DNA from: Paracoccus lichenicola
Lineage (GTDB): Bacteria > Pseudomonadota > Alphaproteobacteria > Rhodobacterales > Rhodobacteraceae
DNA length: 64,000 nt
NCBI RefSeq assembly: GCF_009708075.1
Contig: NZ_WMBT01000007.1
Coordinates: forward strand, 103,818-167,817
Direction of reading: 5' to 3'
In this document: in pieces, positions 37,400 to 46,997 of the stretch
How the letters are laid out: every line of letters begins with the position of its first letter
Position numbering within the stretch: the first letter of the stretch is position 1
Program-made: the position numbers and the translations under genes
The notes under the pieces: model-generated
The model's input: the letters and a program-made list of their open reading frames with translations, nothing else
Database searches by the model: none
Told to the model about the DNA's origin: nothing

Positions 37400-37730
37400 T
37401 TGCACAAGCAGGCCACCACGACACCGAAGGTGCGGGCTGCGATCCAGGCGAGCAGCGAACCGGTCTGGCTGGTGGCGGAGCGCTGCGGTATCTCCGAGCA
37501 GACCGTCTGGAAGTGGCGCAAGCGGAGCGACGTCCGAGACCGGAGCCACACGTCGTACCGGTTGCACACGAGGCTGACGCCTGCCCGGGAAGCCGATGCG
37601 GTGGCGCTGTGCAAGGTGCTTCTGCTGCCGCTCGAGGATCTGCTTGCCGTAGTGCGCGAGTTCCCAACCCAAGCGTCTCGCGCTCGGGTCGGGACTGTCT
37701 GAAGCTTCGTGAATCTGATCGGACCCATGC
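37400..37730 (+). pseudogene. IS481-family transposase, 5' fragment
   Basis: MHKQATTTPKVRAAIQASSE, VWLVAERCGISEQTVWKWRK, DRSHTSYRLHTRLTPAREAD and LLLPLEDLLAVVREF are the DNA-binding N-terminus of IS481 transposases. The frame then shifts (NPSVSRSGRD in the next frame) and the integrase core is absent. Confidence 0.8.
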
Positions 37731-37745
37731 GGTTTTCAGATACGG

Positions 37746-38455
37746 TCAGGCGTCGAAGCGTCCTGCAAACATCATGGCCAGTTGATTGCGGGCGGCAACC
37801 CATTCCCGGACGGCGCGGCTGCGCTTCTCGAAGTTGCAGATGGCCAGGAAGATCAGCTTGGTGGCGGCCTCCTCTGTCGGAAAGAGCCCATGGTCTTGAG
37901 GGTTTTCCGCAGCACCCGGTTCAGCGACTCCACGGCGTTGGTGGTATAGATGATCTTCCGGATCGCGGCACTAAAGGCAAAGAACGGGATCACCTCCGCC
38001 CATGCCCGGCGCCATGCCGGGGCGATCGACAGATATTTGCCGCCCCATTTCTCCTCGAACGCGTCCAGCTGGCGGGCGGCCTTATCGGCTGTCGGGGCCT
38101 CGTAGATCGGGCGCAGGTCGGCTGCGACCGCCTTGCAATCCTTCCAGCTGCAGAAGTTCATCGAATGCCGGATCAGGTGAACGATGCAGGTCTGGACCGT
38201 GGTGTCTGGAAAGGCCGCGGTGATCGCCTCGGGGAAGCCTTCAGCCCGTCCACGACCGCGATCAGGATGTCCTGCACCCCGCGGTTGCGCAGCTCGTTCA
38301 TCACCGACAGCCAGAACTTGGCGCCGTCGTTATCAGCGATCCAGAGGCCCAGAACCTCGCGTTCGCCGTCCCGGGTGACGCCGAGTGCGATGTAGACCGC
38401 CTTGTTCCGCACCATCCGGCTGTCAGCGTCGCGGATCTTTGTGCGCATCTATCCG
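37746..38455 (-). pseudogene. IS256-family transposase, 5'-truncated with frameshifts
   Basis: Minus-strand pieces in order: RTKIRDADSRMVRNKAVYIA, REVLGLWIADNDGAKFWLSV and VQDILIAVVDGLK; after a frameshift GFPEAITAAFPDTTVQTCIV with SMNFCSWKDCKAVAADLRPI and IYTTNAVESLNRVLRKTLKT; after another, the tail FEKRSRAVREWVAARNQLAM ending DA-stop. About 150 N-terminal residues are missing. It is a different element from the IS256 remnant at 30180. Confidence 0.85.
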
Positions 38456-38622
38456 GCGCAGGCCGCGGCGAATGCACGGAAGTTGCCTTACGCGACTTGG
38501 AACGCGTGGCTCCGATGAAGATCATTCCCCTCGACGACCACCTTGGATGGCGCCAGCAGCACCCACGAAATGACACCACATGCGTGGACACCAACTCAGC
38601 CAGCCTTCGCATACCCCATCGA

Positions 38623-38638
38623 TTAACCTTCTCTTAAC
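38623..38638 (+). promoter_or_regulatory. CtrA-type binding site (TTAA-N7-TTAAC)
   Basis: TTAACCTTCTCTTAAC is a perfect match to the alphaproteobacterial CtrA full-site consensus, 39 bases before the small gene at 38677. The same consensus occurs at a similar distance before the paralogue at 55844, which makes chance less likely. Confidence 0.6.
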
Positions 38639-38676
38639 CTTGCTGTCTTACTGTTCATGAACAAACCGAGGGAATG

Positions 38677-38925
38677 ATGAGCTACCGTTTAACGACCTAT
38701 GAGGCCATACAGGATAACCTGTCAGCTGCTACAATCACCGTAATGCTTTGCCGTGCAAACCTGGAGCAAGTGGATCTTTCAGAGCAGGACAAAGCAGACA
38801 TGCTGTGGCGGATCGAGTGCCAAATTTCTGAACTGGAGGGGATGCGCACCGAGTTAGCCCGGCTTGCCGGTTGCAGAAAAAATTTATCAACCAAAAGGAA
38901 ATTTCACTTGCGACCCGTGGAGTGA
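38677..38925 (+). CDS. Small conserved protein, VMLCRA family
   Basis: An 82-residue protein of unknown function, starting MSYRLTTYEAIQDNLSAATI, with the family core TVMLCRANLEQ and a second helix IECQISELEGMRTELARL. It is close to the gene at 55844, which starts MSYRIATYGALQANLSAANT. GAGGGA lies just upstream; an ATG one codon earlier is also possible. No signal peptide or membrane segment. A CtrA-type box upstream suggests control by the CtrA phosphorelay, as for motility and surface genes in Rhodobacteraceae. A short helical regulatory or adaptor protein is plausible but unproven. Confidence 0.72.
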   Translation: MSYRLTTYEAIQDNLSAATITVMLCRANLEQVDLSEQDKADMLWRIECQISELEGMRTELARLAGCRKNLSTKRKFHLRPVE

Positions 38926-39319
38926 TCCTCTCCCGGCGGTTATCAGTCGGCCTGTCCTTGCCGGGCATCTCTTCGTATCTCGGGAGCGGTCGTGCGATCA
39001 CGTTTCTTGATCCTGTGTTGGAGCCTGAGAACATTGTTGACCACACCAATGCTGTCAGCCTTGCAGATCCACGCCGGCATCTACCCAACGTTCGATTGGC
39101 AGGCGGGTGGACGATTGCCTGTGTCGCTGGCTCAGCTCGGCCTTGACGAAGCCAGCTGGACCAACGTGTTGAAAAGGCATCTGCCATGCAGGACCACGAT
39201 AGCCTGGCGTCGCGGATCACTTTGACCTGGCAGTGGCCGTGCCGCAGCGGCGACCACCCAGAATGCAGGGCAGTCTTCATCGAACAGCCCACACGAGGAA
39301 AAGCTTCCGGAGCGGAAGC
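38926..39319. other. No gene recognised
   Basis: About 390 bases between the small protein and the RTX gene. Open frames here on both strands lack starts and known motifs; the sequence looks like old debris. Confidence 0.4.
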
Positions 39320-40513
39320 TTACCAGAAATCCACACGCGATTGCAGAAGCTCGCTCAGCGTCTCCGCGTCATGACCAAGGAAGATCATGCCGTAGCCGTT
39401 ACCAAGATCGAGGAAAGTTGCGTCGCCCAGATCTTGCAACCGCTCTCCCAATGATGCTGGGTCAACGGGCTGGCCGTTGATGTTTTGCGTGATGATCAGG
39501 CGGTCCTCCTCCGAGAAGTCAGTGATGATGTCAACGCCGTGAGCACTCCGGAATTGGAACAGGTCCGCTCCACTTCCGCCGATCAGGAAGTCGTCGCCCG
39601 CACCGCCGTTCAGAACATCACTTCCCTCTCCGCCGTCGATCAGGTCGCTGCCCCGACCACCGTGGAGCGTGTCATTTCCTGCCTTGCCAAAGACCGAGTC
39701 GTCTCCACGGCCGAAGTCCTCGATGGCCGCAACGAAATCGTTTCCGCTGCCAAGATCGATGTTGTCGTCGCCCCCGCCAGCATCCACCCAGTCATTATCG
39801 ACGCCGCCTTCAATGCTGTCATCACCGAACCCGCCATGGATCGTGTCATGTCCGGCGCCACCAGCCAGCAAGTCTTGGCCGTTCTCTCCGTCCAAACGAT
39901 CGTTGCCGTCATTGCCAAGAAGTCGGTCGTCGTTGAGGCCGCCCGACAGCGTGTCGCGCCCTTCGCCACCAAAGAGAGTGTCACGCCCGTTGCCGCCGTC
40001 CAAAAGGTCATTTCCTGCGGCGCCGACAAGAATGTCGTTCCCATCCAGACCGTCGAGCGTGTCGTCGCCGGTGCCGCCATGGAACACATCCGATCCGAAA
40101 GAGCCGAGAAGCGTATCGTTTCCCGATCCGCCCGATAGCCAATCGCCAGAGGCGCGCTTTGCCTCGGACCAATCGGCATAGGAGAGACCGCCCCGGTCAG
40201 GATCACTTGTCCACCGCACATCCAGCAGATCATCGCCGGTGCCCCCAACAAGCAGATTTGAGCCTGCGCCACCGTGCATGGAATCATTGCCTGCACCGCC
40301 GACGAGGAGATCGCTGCCCGGGCCGCCCGAAAGCGTGTCGGAGCCACTTCCCCCGATCAGACTTTCTTTCATGGTTTCTACGAAGGCGCCCAAGACAGTG
40401 CTTTCGAAATGCGACTGATCGGTCGTCCCCTCCACCAGGTCAGGGCCGATTGACAGCAAGCGGGAAACGTTGCCGAACGAAATGCTGAATTCCTGATCCG
40501 AATATGTCGCCAT
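39320..40513 (-). CDS. RTX calcium-binding protein
   Basis: A 397-residue protein. After a unique N-terminus ([20 protein letters not shown]) it is dominated by RTX nonapeptides of the GGxGxDxLx type between residues of about 50 and 330, in two blocks split by a non-repeat segment ([20 protein letters not shown]). A peptidase M10-like C-terminal RTX cap follows ([20 protein letters not shown] then DRLIITQNI), ending SRVDFW. It has no Sec signal; the acidic-hydrophobic terminus fits type I secretion. No catalytic domain is visible, so it is more likely an adhesin or matrix protein. It is divergent from the RTX gene at 40718 and close to the exporter operon. Confidence 0.85.
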   Translation of the reverse strand: MATYSDQEFSISFGNVSRLLSIGPDLVEGTTDQSHFESTVLGAFVETMKESLIGGSGSDTLSGGPGSDLLVGGAGNDSMHGGAGSNLLVGGTGDDLLDVRWTSDPDRGGLSYADWSEAKRASGDWLSGGSGNDTLLGSFGSDVFHGGTGDDTLDGLDGNDILVGAAGNDLLDGGNGRDTLFGGEGRDTLSGGLNDDRLLGNDGNDRLDGENGQDLLAGGAGHDTIHGGFGDDSIEGGVDNDWVDAGGGDDNIDLGSGNDFVAAIEDFGRGDDSVFGKAGNDTLHGGRGSDLIDGGEGSDVLNGGAGDDFLIGGSGADLFQFRSAHGVDIITDFSEEDRLIITQNINGQPVDPASLGERLQDLGDATFLDLGNGYGMIFLGHDAETLSELLQSRVDFW

Positions 40514-40717
40514 GGGTGCTTTTCCAGTTTTGAAAGGGTCCGGATGCCTTCTGTCCGGAAAACCAGCCTGGGGTCAGGCTATCGGCCAATCGTAACGCGG
40601 CTGAATTCTCTTAGGCGACACAGGAATAAGCGCAATTTTATGTAATTATCTGTCGGCCATTAACAGGCTTTTGCGTAGGTTGGCCACATAAGGACAACAG
40701 CAAAGAAAGAGGTCACT

Positions 40718-41560
40718 ATGGCCACAATACCAGGGGGCGCTTTCAGCGACTTCTTGTTCGGGACGTCGCTCTCGGACTTCATCGCAGCCGGCGCGGGGCA
40801 TGATACCGTCATGTCTGGCTCGGGCGAGGACGTTGTTTATGGCGGCTCGGGCAATGATCTTCTGAATGGCGGTTCAGGCGATGATCGCCTGATGGGCGAG
40901 GAGGGGGACGACCAGCTCCTCGGGGGATCGGGGAACGACGCGCTTCATGGCGGAGACGGGGAGGATACCCTGTCCGGCGGCGCGGGCGACGATCTGATGG
41001 AAGGGGGCACGGAAGAGGATCTTCTGGTCGGCGGTGCCGGGGATGACACGCTGAACGGCGGGGCGGGCGACGATGCCTTGTCGGGGGAGGCCGGGGATGA
41101 TTTGCTCTCTGGCGATACAGGCGATGATGCCCTCTCGGCTGGCGCAGGGGACGACACCCTTTCGGGCGATGCTGGGGATGACCAGCTGTTCGGCGGGGCC
41201 GGGGACGATCTTCTGCTTGGTGGCAACGGTGACGACCTCCTGCTCGGTGACGCTGGTCGCGACACGCTGGATGGCGGTGCGGGGGACGACAACCTTTATG
41301 GCGGCGCGGGGGATGACCTGTTCGTCTTCTCGGGCGGAGGGGATGTGGTCATGGATTTCACGGATGGCGATATCGTCCAGATTTCCTCGCGCCTTGACGG
41401 GGTCACGCTGGGCTCGGCCGAGGATGTCGCCGATTTCGCCGTGGACCTTGGCGATGCCGGTACGCTGATCGATTTCGGTCAGGGTGACAGCGTTCTGCTG
41501 CACGGTGCCGCTTATGACGATGTGACCTCAGACCCGGGACGCTTCTTTACCGTGGTCTGA
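40718..41560 (+). CDS. Short RTX calcium-binding protein
   Basis: A 280-residue protein that is almost entirely RTX repeats (GGSGNDLLNGGSGDDRLMGE and many similar units) from about residue 15 to 205. A short C-terminal cap follows (GGGDVVMDFTDGDIVQISSR) with terminus PGRFFTVV. AGAGGT precedes the ATG. A strong hairpin follows the stop. It is divergent from the other RTX gene and lies just before the glycosyltransferase/exporter operon. It probably forms a Ca2+-stiffened rod outside the cell; adhesin or matrix role inferred. Confidence 0.85.
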   Translation: MATIPGGAFSDFLFGTSLSDFIAAGAGHDTVMSGSGEDVVYGGSGNDLLNGGSGDDRLMGEEGDDQLLGGSGNDALHGGDGEDTLSGGAGDDLMEGGTEEDLLVGGAGDDTLNGGAGDDALSGEAGDDLLSGDTGDDALSAGAGDDTLSGDAGDDQLFGGAGDDLLLGGNGDDLLLGDAGRDTLDGGAGDDNLYGGAGDDLFVFSGGGDVVMDFTDGDIVQISSRLDGVTLGSAEDVADFAVDLGDAGTLIDFGQGDSVLLHGAAYDDVTSDPGRFFTVV

Positions 41561-41564
41561 CAGG

Positions 41565-41596
41565 ATGGTCCGGGCGCCGCGTTGCGCCCGGACCAT
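41565..41596 (+). terminator. Hairpin after the short RTX gene
   Basis: ATGGTCCGGGCG and CGCCCGGACCAT form a perfect 12-base stem with an eight-base loop, four bases after the stop codon; a weak T-rich stretch (GATTTTCC) follows 9 bases on. It separates the RTX gene from the operon that starts at 41639. Confidence 0.7.
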
Positions 41597-41638
41597 GCCA
41601 GCCGATTTTCCCTTAACCCTGTGCAGGCACCAGGCGGC

Positions 41639-43615
41639 ATGAACATCTCTCTTGATCGAAGGCTTTGTCTTCCAGCCCCGCACGTGCCCGCCCGAGTCGG
41701 AGAAGCAACAGCGGTTGCGATGGGCGCCTCGCTGAGCGCGATCTTCTTCGACCGTCCGGCGGGCCACCGCGAACGAATCCAGGCAGAACAGGACGGCCAA
41801 CCGATCCCGCGCCCCTTCATCGCTGCCGAACTTGCTCTTCGGTCTGGCGGTGTGCGGCACGTCATGCTTGTTCCGCAGAGCATCGAAACCGTGCTGTCGC
41901 GCCGGCTCGTGCTGCGCCTCGGCAAGGTGCCGGTGGCGGAGATCGACCCCGACTGGCTCCAGTTGCCGCAGGAAGAGTTCCCGGCGCTGGTTGCGCAGTT
42001 GTCAGGTCAAGGTCTGCGCAAGTTGCTTCGGGTGATGCTGACCACGGGAGCATCTCTCTTTGCCGGAAGGGTGCAGACAGGCCTTGGCGATGTGATCCCC
42101 AACCTGATGGACATCTGTGGGATCGCGGCGCTCAAGCCTGTTGCTGGAACCCAGATTGCCGGGCGGATGCTTCTCACCTACTCCGCTCCGGGCGTCACCG
42201 GCCTGCGCGACCGAACCGAAGCGATCGCCCTTCTGGAGGGACGCCTGATCCACTTCAAGGGTATCGACTGCCTTGTCGAAGGCGAACTGCTGCACGTGCT
42301 GCTCCCTCCCGGTCTTCGTCCGGCGCAAATCGTCCTCGCTCCCGACGCACCGCTGCGCCTGGCCAAAGCAGACGCTTCGCTGCGGCAGTTGTCGGCTCGG
42401 GCGTGGACCCAAGCACGCGGCAAGGCTTGCCGGGATTGGCTGTTCGCCTGCGGGGGAAGCGGCGCAGCGGCCAGCCTTGAGGGCGAATGTTCCACCGGGC
42501 TGATCAAACCAGGGATCACGATCCGGCATCTTTCGCTGGCACCTGCCGGAATGCTTTATGCAATGATTTTAGATGATCCCGGGCGCGTGGTCCGCAAGGT
42601 GCTTCTCGAATGGCGGGGGCAACATCTCGAACTGACCTTGTCGCATGGGGTGGACGGAACGGCGAGACTGACCGGCCTTGCCGCTTTGCCGGGCGAGGTT
42701 GCGGGGGGCGAGCCATGCCGGATCCGTGTTCTGGACCGCTCGGGCCGGCTGGACATTCTGGCCGAAGCGCCGGTTGCGGCCTATGACGGCAGCATTCCCG
42801 ACGGCTTCGAGGATGCATGGACGCTGGGTGTGGATGCCCTTCGACCGCTTGCGCGTGCCCGTTCCGGAGTTCACCGCGCTGCGCCGCCTTCCATCACACA
42901 GTATTTCGGGCCGACACAGAGATGCGGCTTCAGGATTCTCACATCAATCGGCAGCTCCGCCGACCTGATCCGTGCCCGCGCCGCCATGATCCTGGCCGAG
43001 GGTCATGGCACTCCGGTCGAAATTGTCTGCACTATGGCCGAAGGCCCGTTGGCCTTGGGCGCACGTCAGGCGCTGGCCCAGGCCGCTGCGATCCATGGTA
43101 TCCCGCATCGGCTGGTGCTGCTGCCTGGCGCCACGACCGCGGGTGAGCGCCTTCGCGCCGCACTGGTCGATGCAGGGGACGCCCCCGCCCTGGTGCTTGG
43201 TGCCGATGTTCTGCCCGAGAACACGGGCTGGCTGGCATTCTGGGTGCGGCGCCTGCGCAGGCAGGGCGCCCTTGCTCCGGTGCTGCTGGCAAGCGATGGT
43301 TCGATCGCCGCCACGCGCGAGGGCGAAGACCCTTGGCAGGGATTGCCGGCTGCCCATCTGCCTGCCTCAACGCGCGTTACCGACAGGCCGCTCGCAAATT
43401 GCCTGGCCCTTGGTCGTGCGGGCATCGCGCAGCTTCTTCATGCCGACGCGCCCCATCCCGATCCCGCAGTCTGGATCGCCTCGGCGTTACGGGGCAGTGC
43501 CCGCGCCGAGACGCGCTTTCCGTTCCGCCGCTTTGGCCCTGCCCCTACGCAAGGCGCCTTTGCTGCCGCCCTTGCCGACACCGAATTCGCCATGATCGAA
43601 AAGAATTGCGAATGA
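41639..43615 (+). CDS. Large protein with C-terminal GT-A-like domain, EPS operon
   Basis: A 658-residue protein, first in an operon of six overlapping genes. The last 230 residues (FGPTQRCGFRILTSIGSSAD, GTPVEIVCTMAEGPLALGAR, HGIPHRLVLLPGATTAGERL, LVLGADVLPENTGWLAFWVR) resemble the donor-binding half of a family 2 glycosyltransferase with an LGADVLP acidic motif. The first 400 residues contain beta-rich segments I do not recognise. The gene at 44850 has the same general plan. It probably helps assemble a surface glycan or modify a secreted protein. The start follows CAGGCGG; a TTG at 41582 would overlap the terminator. Confidence 0.55.
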   Translation: MNISLDRRLCLPAPHVPARVGEATAVAMGASLSAIFFDRPAGHRERIQAEQDGQPIPRPFIAAELALRSGGVRHVMLVPQSIETVLSRRLVLRLGKVPVAEIDPDWLQLPQEEFPALVAQLSGQGLRKLLRVMLTTGASLFAGRVQTGLGDVIPNLMDICGIAALKPVAGTQIAGRMLLTYSAPGVTGLRDRTEAIALLEGRLIHFKGIDCLVEGELLHVLLPPGLRPAQIVLAPDAPLRLAKADASLRQLSARAWTQARGKACRDWLFACGGSGAAASLEGECSTGLIKPGITIRHLSLAPAGMLYAMILDDPGRVVRKVLLEWRGQHLELTLSHGVDGTARLTGLAALPGEVAGGEPCRIRVLDRSGRLDILAEAPVAAYDGSIPDGFEDAWTLGVDALRPLARARSGVHRAAPPSITQYFGPTQRCGFRILTSIGSSADLIRARAAMILAEGHGTPVEIVCTMAEGPLALGARQALAQAAAIHGIPHRLVLLPGATTAGERLRAALVDAGDAPALVLGADVLPENTGWLAFWVRRLRRQGALAPVLLASDGSIAATREGEDPWQGLPAAHLPASTRVTDRPLANCLALGRAGIAQLLHADAPHPDPAVWIASALRGSARAETRFPFRRFGPAPTQGAFAAALADTEFAMIEKNCE

Positions 43616-44853
43616 CCCTTCAAATCCTGCAAATCGCCCATGACCACCCCGCTTATACAAGCGGCGGGACCGAGATCTTCGCCCATGACCTGACGTCGGC
43701 GCTTGATGCGACCGAAAGGGTCAGCGCAAGGTTTCTTGCCGCGACGACCTCGCTTCAACGGCCTGACGACGCACCGGGCGCTTTGGGAATGGAGGGGGGT
43801 GATCACCTGTTACGTACCGGGCGCTACGATCGGTTCTCCATGTTGCGTCAGGATGGCACGGACTGGATCGCATCGCTGGGGCGGCTTCTGGGCAGCTTTC
43901 GCCCGGACGTGGTGCATCTGCATGGGCTGGACCGGATCGGGGCCGAGGTTCTGGCGGTCCTTCGCCGCCTTGCCCCGCAGGCGCGCATCGTGCTGACGCT
44001 GCATGACTATCAAATCCTGTGTCCCAATGATGGCCTCATGCTGACCGTGCCGGAGGGGGCACGCTGCGACAAGGCCGGACAGGATCGCTGCCGACGCTGC
44101 TATCCTGCGACGCCCGCGGCGGCGCATCTGCTGCGCAAGGCACATCTGACGGCGCTTCTGTCGCTGGTCGACAGGTTCGTCGCGCCCTCGCGCTTTCTGG
44201 CCGAGCGATTTGTCGAATGGGGCGTCGAGGCCAAGCGCATGACGGTCCTGCCCAATCAGGTTCCCAGGATGGTCCAGGCCGAACGGGTTCCCCGCGCCCG
44301 GCCTGACCGCTTTGCCTTCTTCGGCAACATCGCCCCGCACAAGGGCGTGCTGCCGCTTCTTGCCGCGACTCGCCTTGCGGGCAAGAAGGTGACGCTGGAT
44401 CTTCACGGCGGGCTTGGCCATGCCGGGGACGCGTTTCGGCACAGCTTTGCCAAGGCCCTTGCGGCGGCCCCCAATGCCACACACCACGGTTCCTATGCGC
44501 GCGAGGACCTGCCCGCGCTGATGAGCCGTGCCGATTGGGTGGTCATGCCCTCAATCTGGTGGGAGAACGCCCCCCTCGTGCTGCTGGAAGCACGGGCGGC
44601 CGGTCTGCCCGTGATCTGTTCAGGGATCGGCGGCATGGCCGAGATGGTGGAACACGGACTGACCGGCGTTCACGTTTCCCCTGGCGATCCCCGGGCCTTG
44701 GCCGAAGCGATGCGCATGGCGGCAGACGATCCGACCGGTCATGCGTGCATGGCCGCGGCTCAGCGCAGCCGGCAGGACGATGATGCATATCGCGGCTTTG
44801 TCGAGGCCCATCTGGATATCTATCGCAACCTTCTGGGGAGGGTTTCCGCATGA
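43612..44853 (+). CDS. Family 4 glycosyltransferase
   Basis: A 413-residue GT-B enzyme. The N-terminal domain has the Gly-rich loop HPAYTSGGTEIFAHDL and DVVHLHGLDRIGAEVL; the C-terminal domain has FFGNIAPHKGVLPLL and the E-x7-E motif ENAPLVLLEARAAGLPV near GIGGMAEMV. A cysteine-rich insert, CDKAGQDRCRRCYP, lies in the middle, as in the paralogue at 46997. ATGA overlaps join it to genes on both sides. It would add one sugar from a nucleotide donor to a growing glycan. Confidence 0.9.
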   Translation: MTLQILQIAHDHPAYTSGGTEIFAHDLTSALDATERVSARFLAATTSLQRPDDAPGALGMEGGDHLLRTGRYDRFSMLRQDGTDWIASLGRLLGSFRPDVVHLHGLDRIGAEVLAVLRRLAPQARIVLTLHDYQILCPNDGLMLTVPEGARCDKAGQDRCRRCYPATPAAAHLLRKAHLTALLSLVDRFVAPSRFLAERFVEWGVEAKRMTVLPNQVPRMVQAERVPRARPDRFAFFGNIAPHKGVLPLLAATRLAGKKVTLDLHGGLGHAGDAFRHSFAKALAAAPNATHHGSYAREDLPALMSRADWVVMPSIWWENAPLVLLEARAAGLPVICSGIGGMAEMVEHGLTGVHVSPGDPRALAEAMRMAADDPTGHACMAAAQRSRQDDDAYRGFVEAHLDIYRNLLGRVSA

Positions 44854-46997
44854 GCCCGGCCGACGGAGGCTTTTTCGGACTTGCCGGGGATGTTGCGCTG
44901 ACACCGGACCTGGCCATCATCCTGCCGGGGGGGCGAACGCTTCTGGCGCTGTCGCAGCTGAGGGATGCCTTGCCCCGTCGCGGCTTTTGCAACGACGCAC
45001 CCTGGCAGGCGCTCTGCTGGCCGGTCCAGGACGGGCGCGCCGGGCTTGCGCTTGTCGAGGCGCCCCTTGTCGCGGCCGGGTGGCTTCGCGGCCCCGCCGG
45101 GGAAGAACTGGAGATCGCGCCGCCGCGCAACATCGACGTTGCTCCTGCGCCGCTCGCCGAATTCGTCAGGCGCATTGGGCTGAGCCGCCGCCAGGTATCG
45201 GATTTTCTGATCGACACGCTGATCGGACCCAGAGACGGCAGGACGCAGCCCGGCCATCGCGATTTCGTGGCCAGCTTCCTGTCGCTCGCCTGCGAAACCG
45301 ACGGTTTTGTCGAAATCCTTGCCTGCCCTGACACAGGGGGGCTTTTCGCGCAAGGCTGGGCACTGTCCCTTGCTGCCGGACGCCACAGTCTGGGGCGTTT
45401 GACGGCAAGGCTGGAGTTTCACGACTCCGACGTCGCCGTGTTCGCGCGGCAGGATATTCCGGCGCCAGGCATGGGGTTCTGCCTGTTCAGCCTTGGCTGC
45501 CGCGGGGCCGATCTGGATGCACTCGATTGCCTGTTCTATGAACAGGACGGCACGCTCAAGCGGCTTGAGATCGTGCGCGGGACCGTTCTGAAGCTGCGCG
45601 GGGAAGCAGCGGCGGACCACGTCCGCCAGATGCTGCCGCGGCTGGCTGGTGACGGAAAGGTCATGGGGATCCACCGGCGCATCTGCCGGCCCCGCTATGG
45701 GGGAATCGACACGCTGTCCTTGACGCCGTTGCCGGTGGCCGCCGCCTTTGACACGGTGTTCGAGGCGCCCTCTGGCGGGCTTCTGGCGACGGGTTGGCTG
45801 CTGGATCCGCTGCGCCGCGTCGGACGGGTGATCGTCAAAAGCACGGCCGGTCTTTACGCGCCGCTTCATGATCGCTGGAACCCGCTCCCGCGTCCCGACC
45901 TGAATGACGGCTTTGCGAATGACCCGCGCTTCGCCCGGTTGCTGGATGCGGCCGACAGCATGCACGGCTTCATGGCCTTTGCCCCGGGCAAGCCCCGGCA
46001 GGGCGACGAGGAATTCTATCTGGAGCTTGTCCTGGACGACGGCACCTGCCTGTTCCGCCCGCTGACGATCACGCGGCTGGATGGCCGCGACCTGCTGCCG
46101 CAAATCCTTGCTGCGATGCCTCTGCACGATCCGGCACTTGACCTGATCGTCAAGAACACACTGGCACCTTTTCTTGCGGCCTTGCCCGCACGGCCGAAGA
46201 ACTCCCGTGCCGCACAAAGGCCGCTCGAACTGTCGGCCGATGCGGGAGAGATCACCGCAGTGATCCCGCTGACCCGCATGGACCACCTTCAACCGATGAT
46301 GGCCTTGCTGGCGGGAACCTCCGAGGCAGACCGCCTTGACCTGGTGATCGTGATGGCACGGGCCGAGGCAGGGCGCGCTGCTACGCGCCTGAAGGATCTG
46401 TTCGCCTTTTACGGCATCCGGGGACGCTTGCTGCTGGTTGCTGACCAGACCAGCCTTTGCGACCGGATCGAGGCGGGCCTGTCCTTGGCCGCGGGGGCTC
46501 GCGTCCTGATCTGGTCGCCCTTGGCGCTTCCCGCAACGCCCGGCTGGCTTGGCCTGCTGGAGGCCGAGCTTGCCGGGCTCGGCACGCCTGGCTTGATCTC
46601 GCCGACGCTGGTCTATGAGGACGGTTCGATCTTTTATGGCGGGGATGGCGCCGCTGACGGCGGCAATCCGATGCTGGGATATCCCCGGGGCTGGCTGACC
46701 CAGGGCGCGCCATGCCCCATGCCCGCCGGCGCGGCGCAGCTTGCGCTGATCGACCGCGAGGCCATGGCAGAGGCAGGGGGCTTTGCCGGAGCTCTTTATT
46801 CGGACGCGTTGCTCCATCGCGACCTTGCCCGCCGCCTGCACGCGGCAGGCTTCGGAACTTGGTCGTCGCGCAATGTCGATTTCTGGACGCTCGAAGATCC
46901 GCAAGGCAGCCCGGATGCGAAAACTCATCTTCTGGAAACGGTTGATTCAGCATTGCTGGTCCATACTGCGGCAATCGAGGCCGGAGAACGATTTTGA
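44850..46997 (+). CDS. Large protein with C-terminal GT2-like domain
   Basis: A 715-residue protein. Residues from about 465 follow a glycosyltransferase-like pattern: ITAVIPLTRMDHLQPMMALL, RLDLVIVMARAEAGRA, RVLIWSPLALPATPGWLGLL and a closing LIDREAMAEAGGFAGALYSD, as in large O-antigen GT2 proteins. The N-terminal 450 residues hold beta-strand-rich segments (GFVEILACPDTGGLFAQGWA, FDTVFEAPSGGLLATGWLLD) like domains found beside glycan enzymes. It shares its plan with the gene at 41639. The classical DxD motif is not obvious, so activity is uncertain. It is translationally coupled to both neighbours. Confidence 0.6.
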   Translation: MSPADGGFFGLAGDVALTPDLAIILPGGRTLLALSQLRDALPRRGFCNDAPWQALCWPVQDGRAGLALVEAPLVAAGWLRGPAGEELEIAPPRNIDVAPAPLAEFVRRIGLSRRQVSDFLIDTLIGPRDGRTQPGHRDFVASFLSLACETDGFVEILACPDTGGLFAQGWALSLAAGRHSLGRLTARLEFHDSDVAVFARQDIPAPGMGFCLFSLGCRGADLDALDCLFYEQDGTLKRLEIVRGTVLKLRGEAAADHVRQMLPRLAGDGKVMGIHRRICRPRYGGIDTLSLTPLPVAAAFDTVFEAPSGGLLATGWLLDPLRRVGRVIVKSTAGLYAPLHDRWNPLPRPDLNDGFANDPRFARLLDAADSMHGFMAFAPGKPRQGDEEFYLELVLDDGTCLFRPLTITRLDGRDLLPQILAAMPLHDPALDLIVKNTLAPFLAALPARPKNSRAAQRPLELSADAGEITAVIPLTRMDHLQPMMALLAGTSEADRLDLVIVMARAEAGRAATRLKDLFAFYGIRGRLLLVADQTSLCDRIEAGLSLAAGARVLIWSPLALPATPGWLGLLEAELAGLGTPGLISPTLVYEDGSIFYGGDGAADGGNPMLGYPRGWLTQGAPCPMPAGAAQLALIDREAMAEAGGFAGALYSDALLHRDLARRLHAAGFGTWSSRNVDFWTLEDPQGSPDAKTHLLETVDSALLVHTAAIEAGERF

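Noticed and set aside
39485..40138. Plus-strand repetitive frame
   Set aside because: Antisense of the RTX gene at 39320; no start signal and no known repeat family.
40760..41340. Tandem near-identical units that could be mistaken for a CRISPR array
   Set aside because: The units are 27 bases, contiguous and in frame, encoding GGxGDDxLx; there are no spacers.
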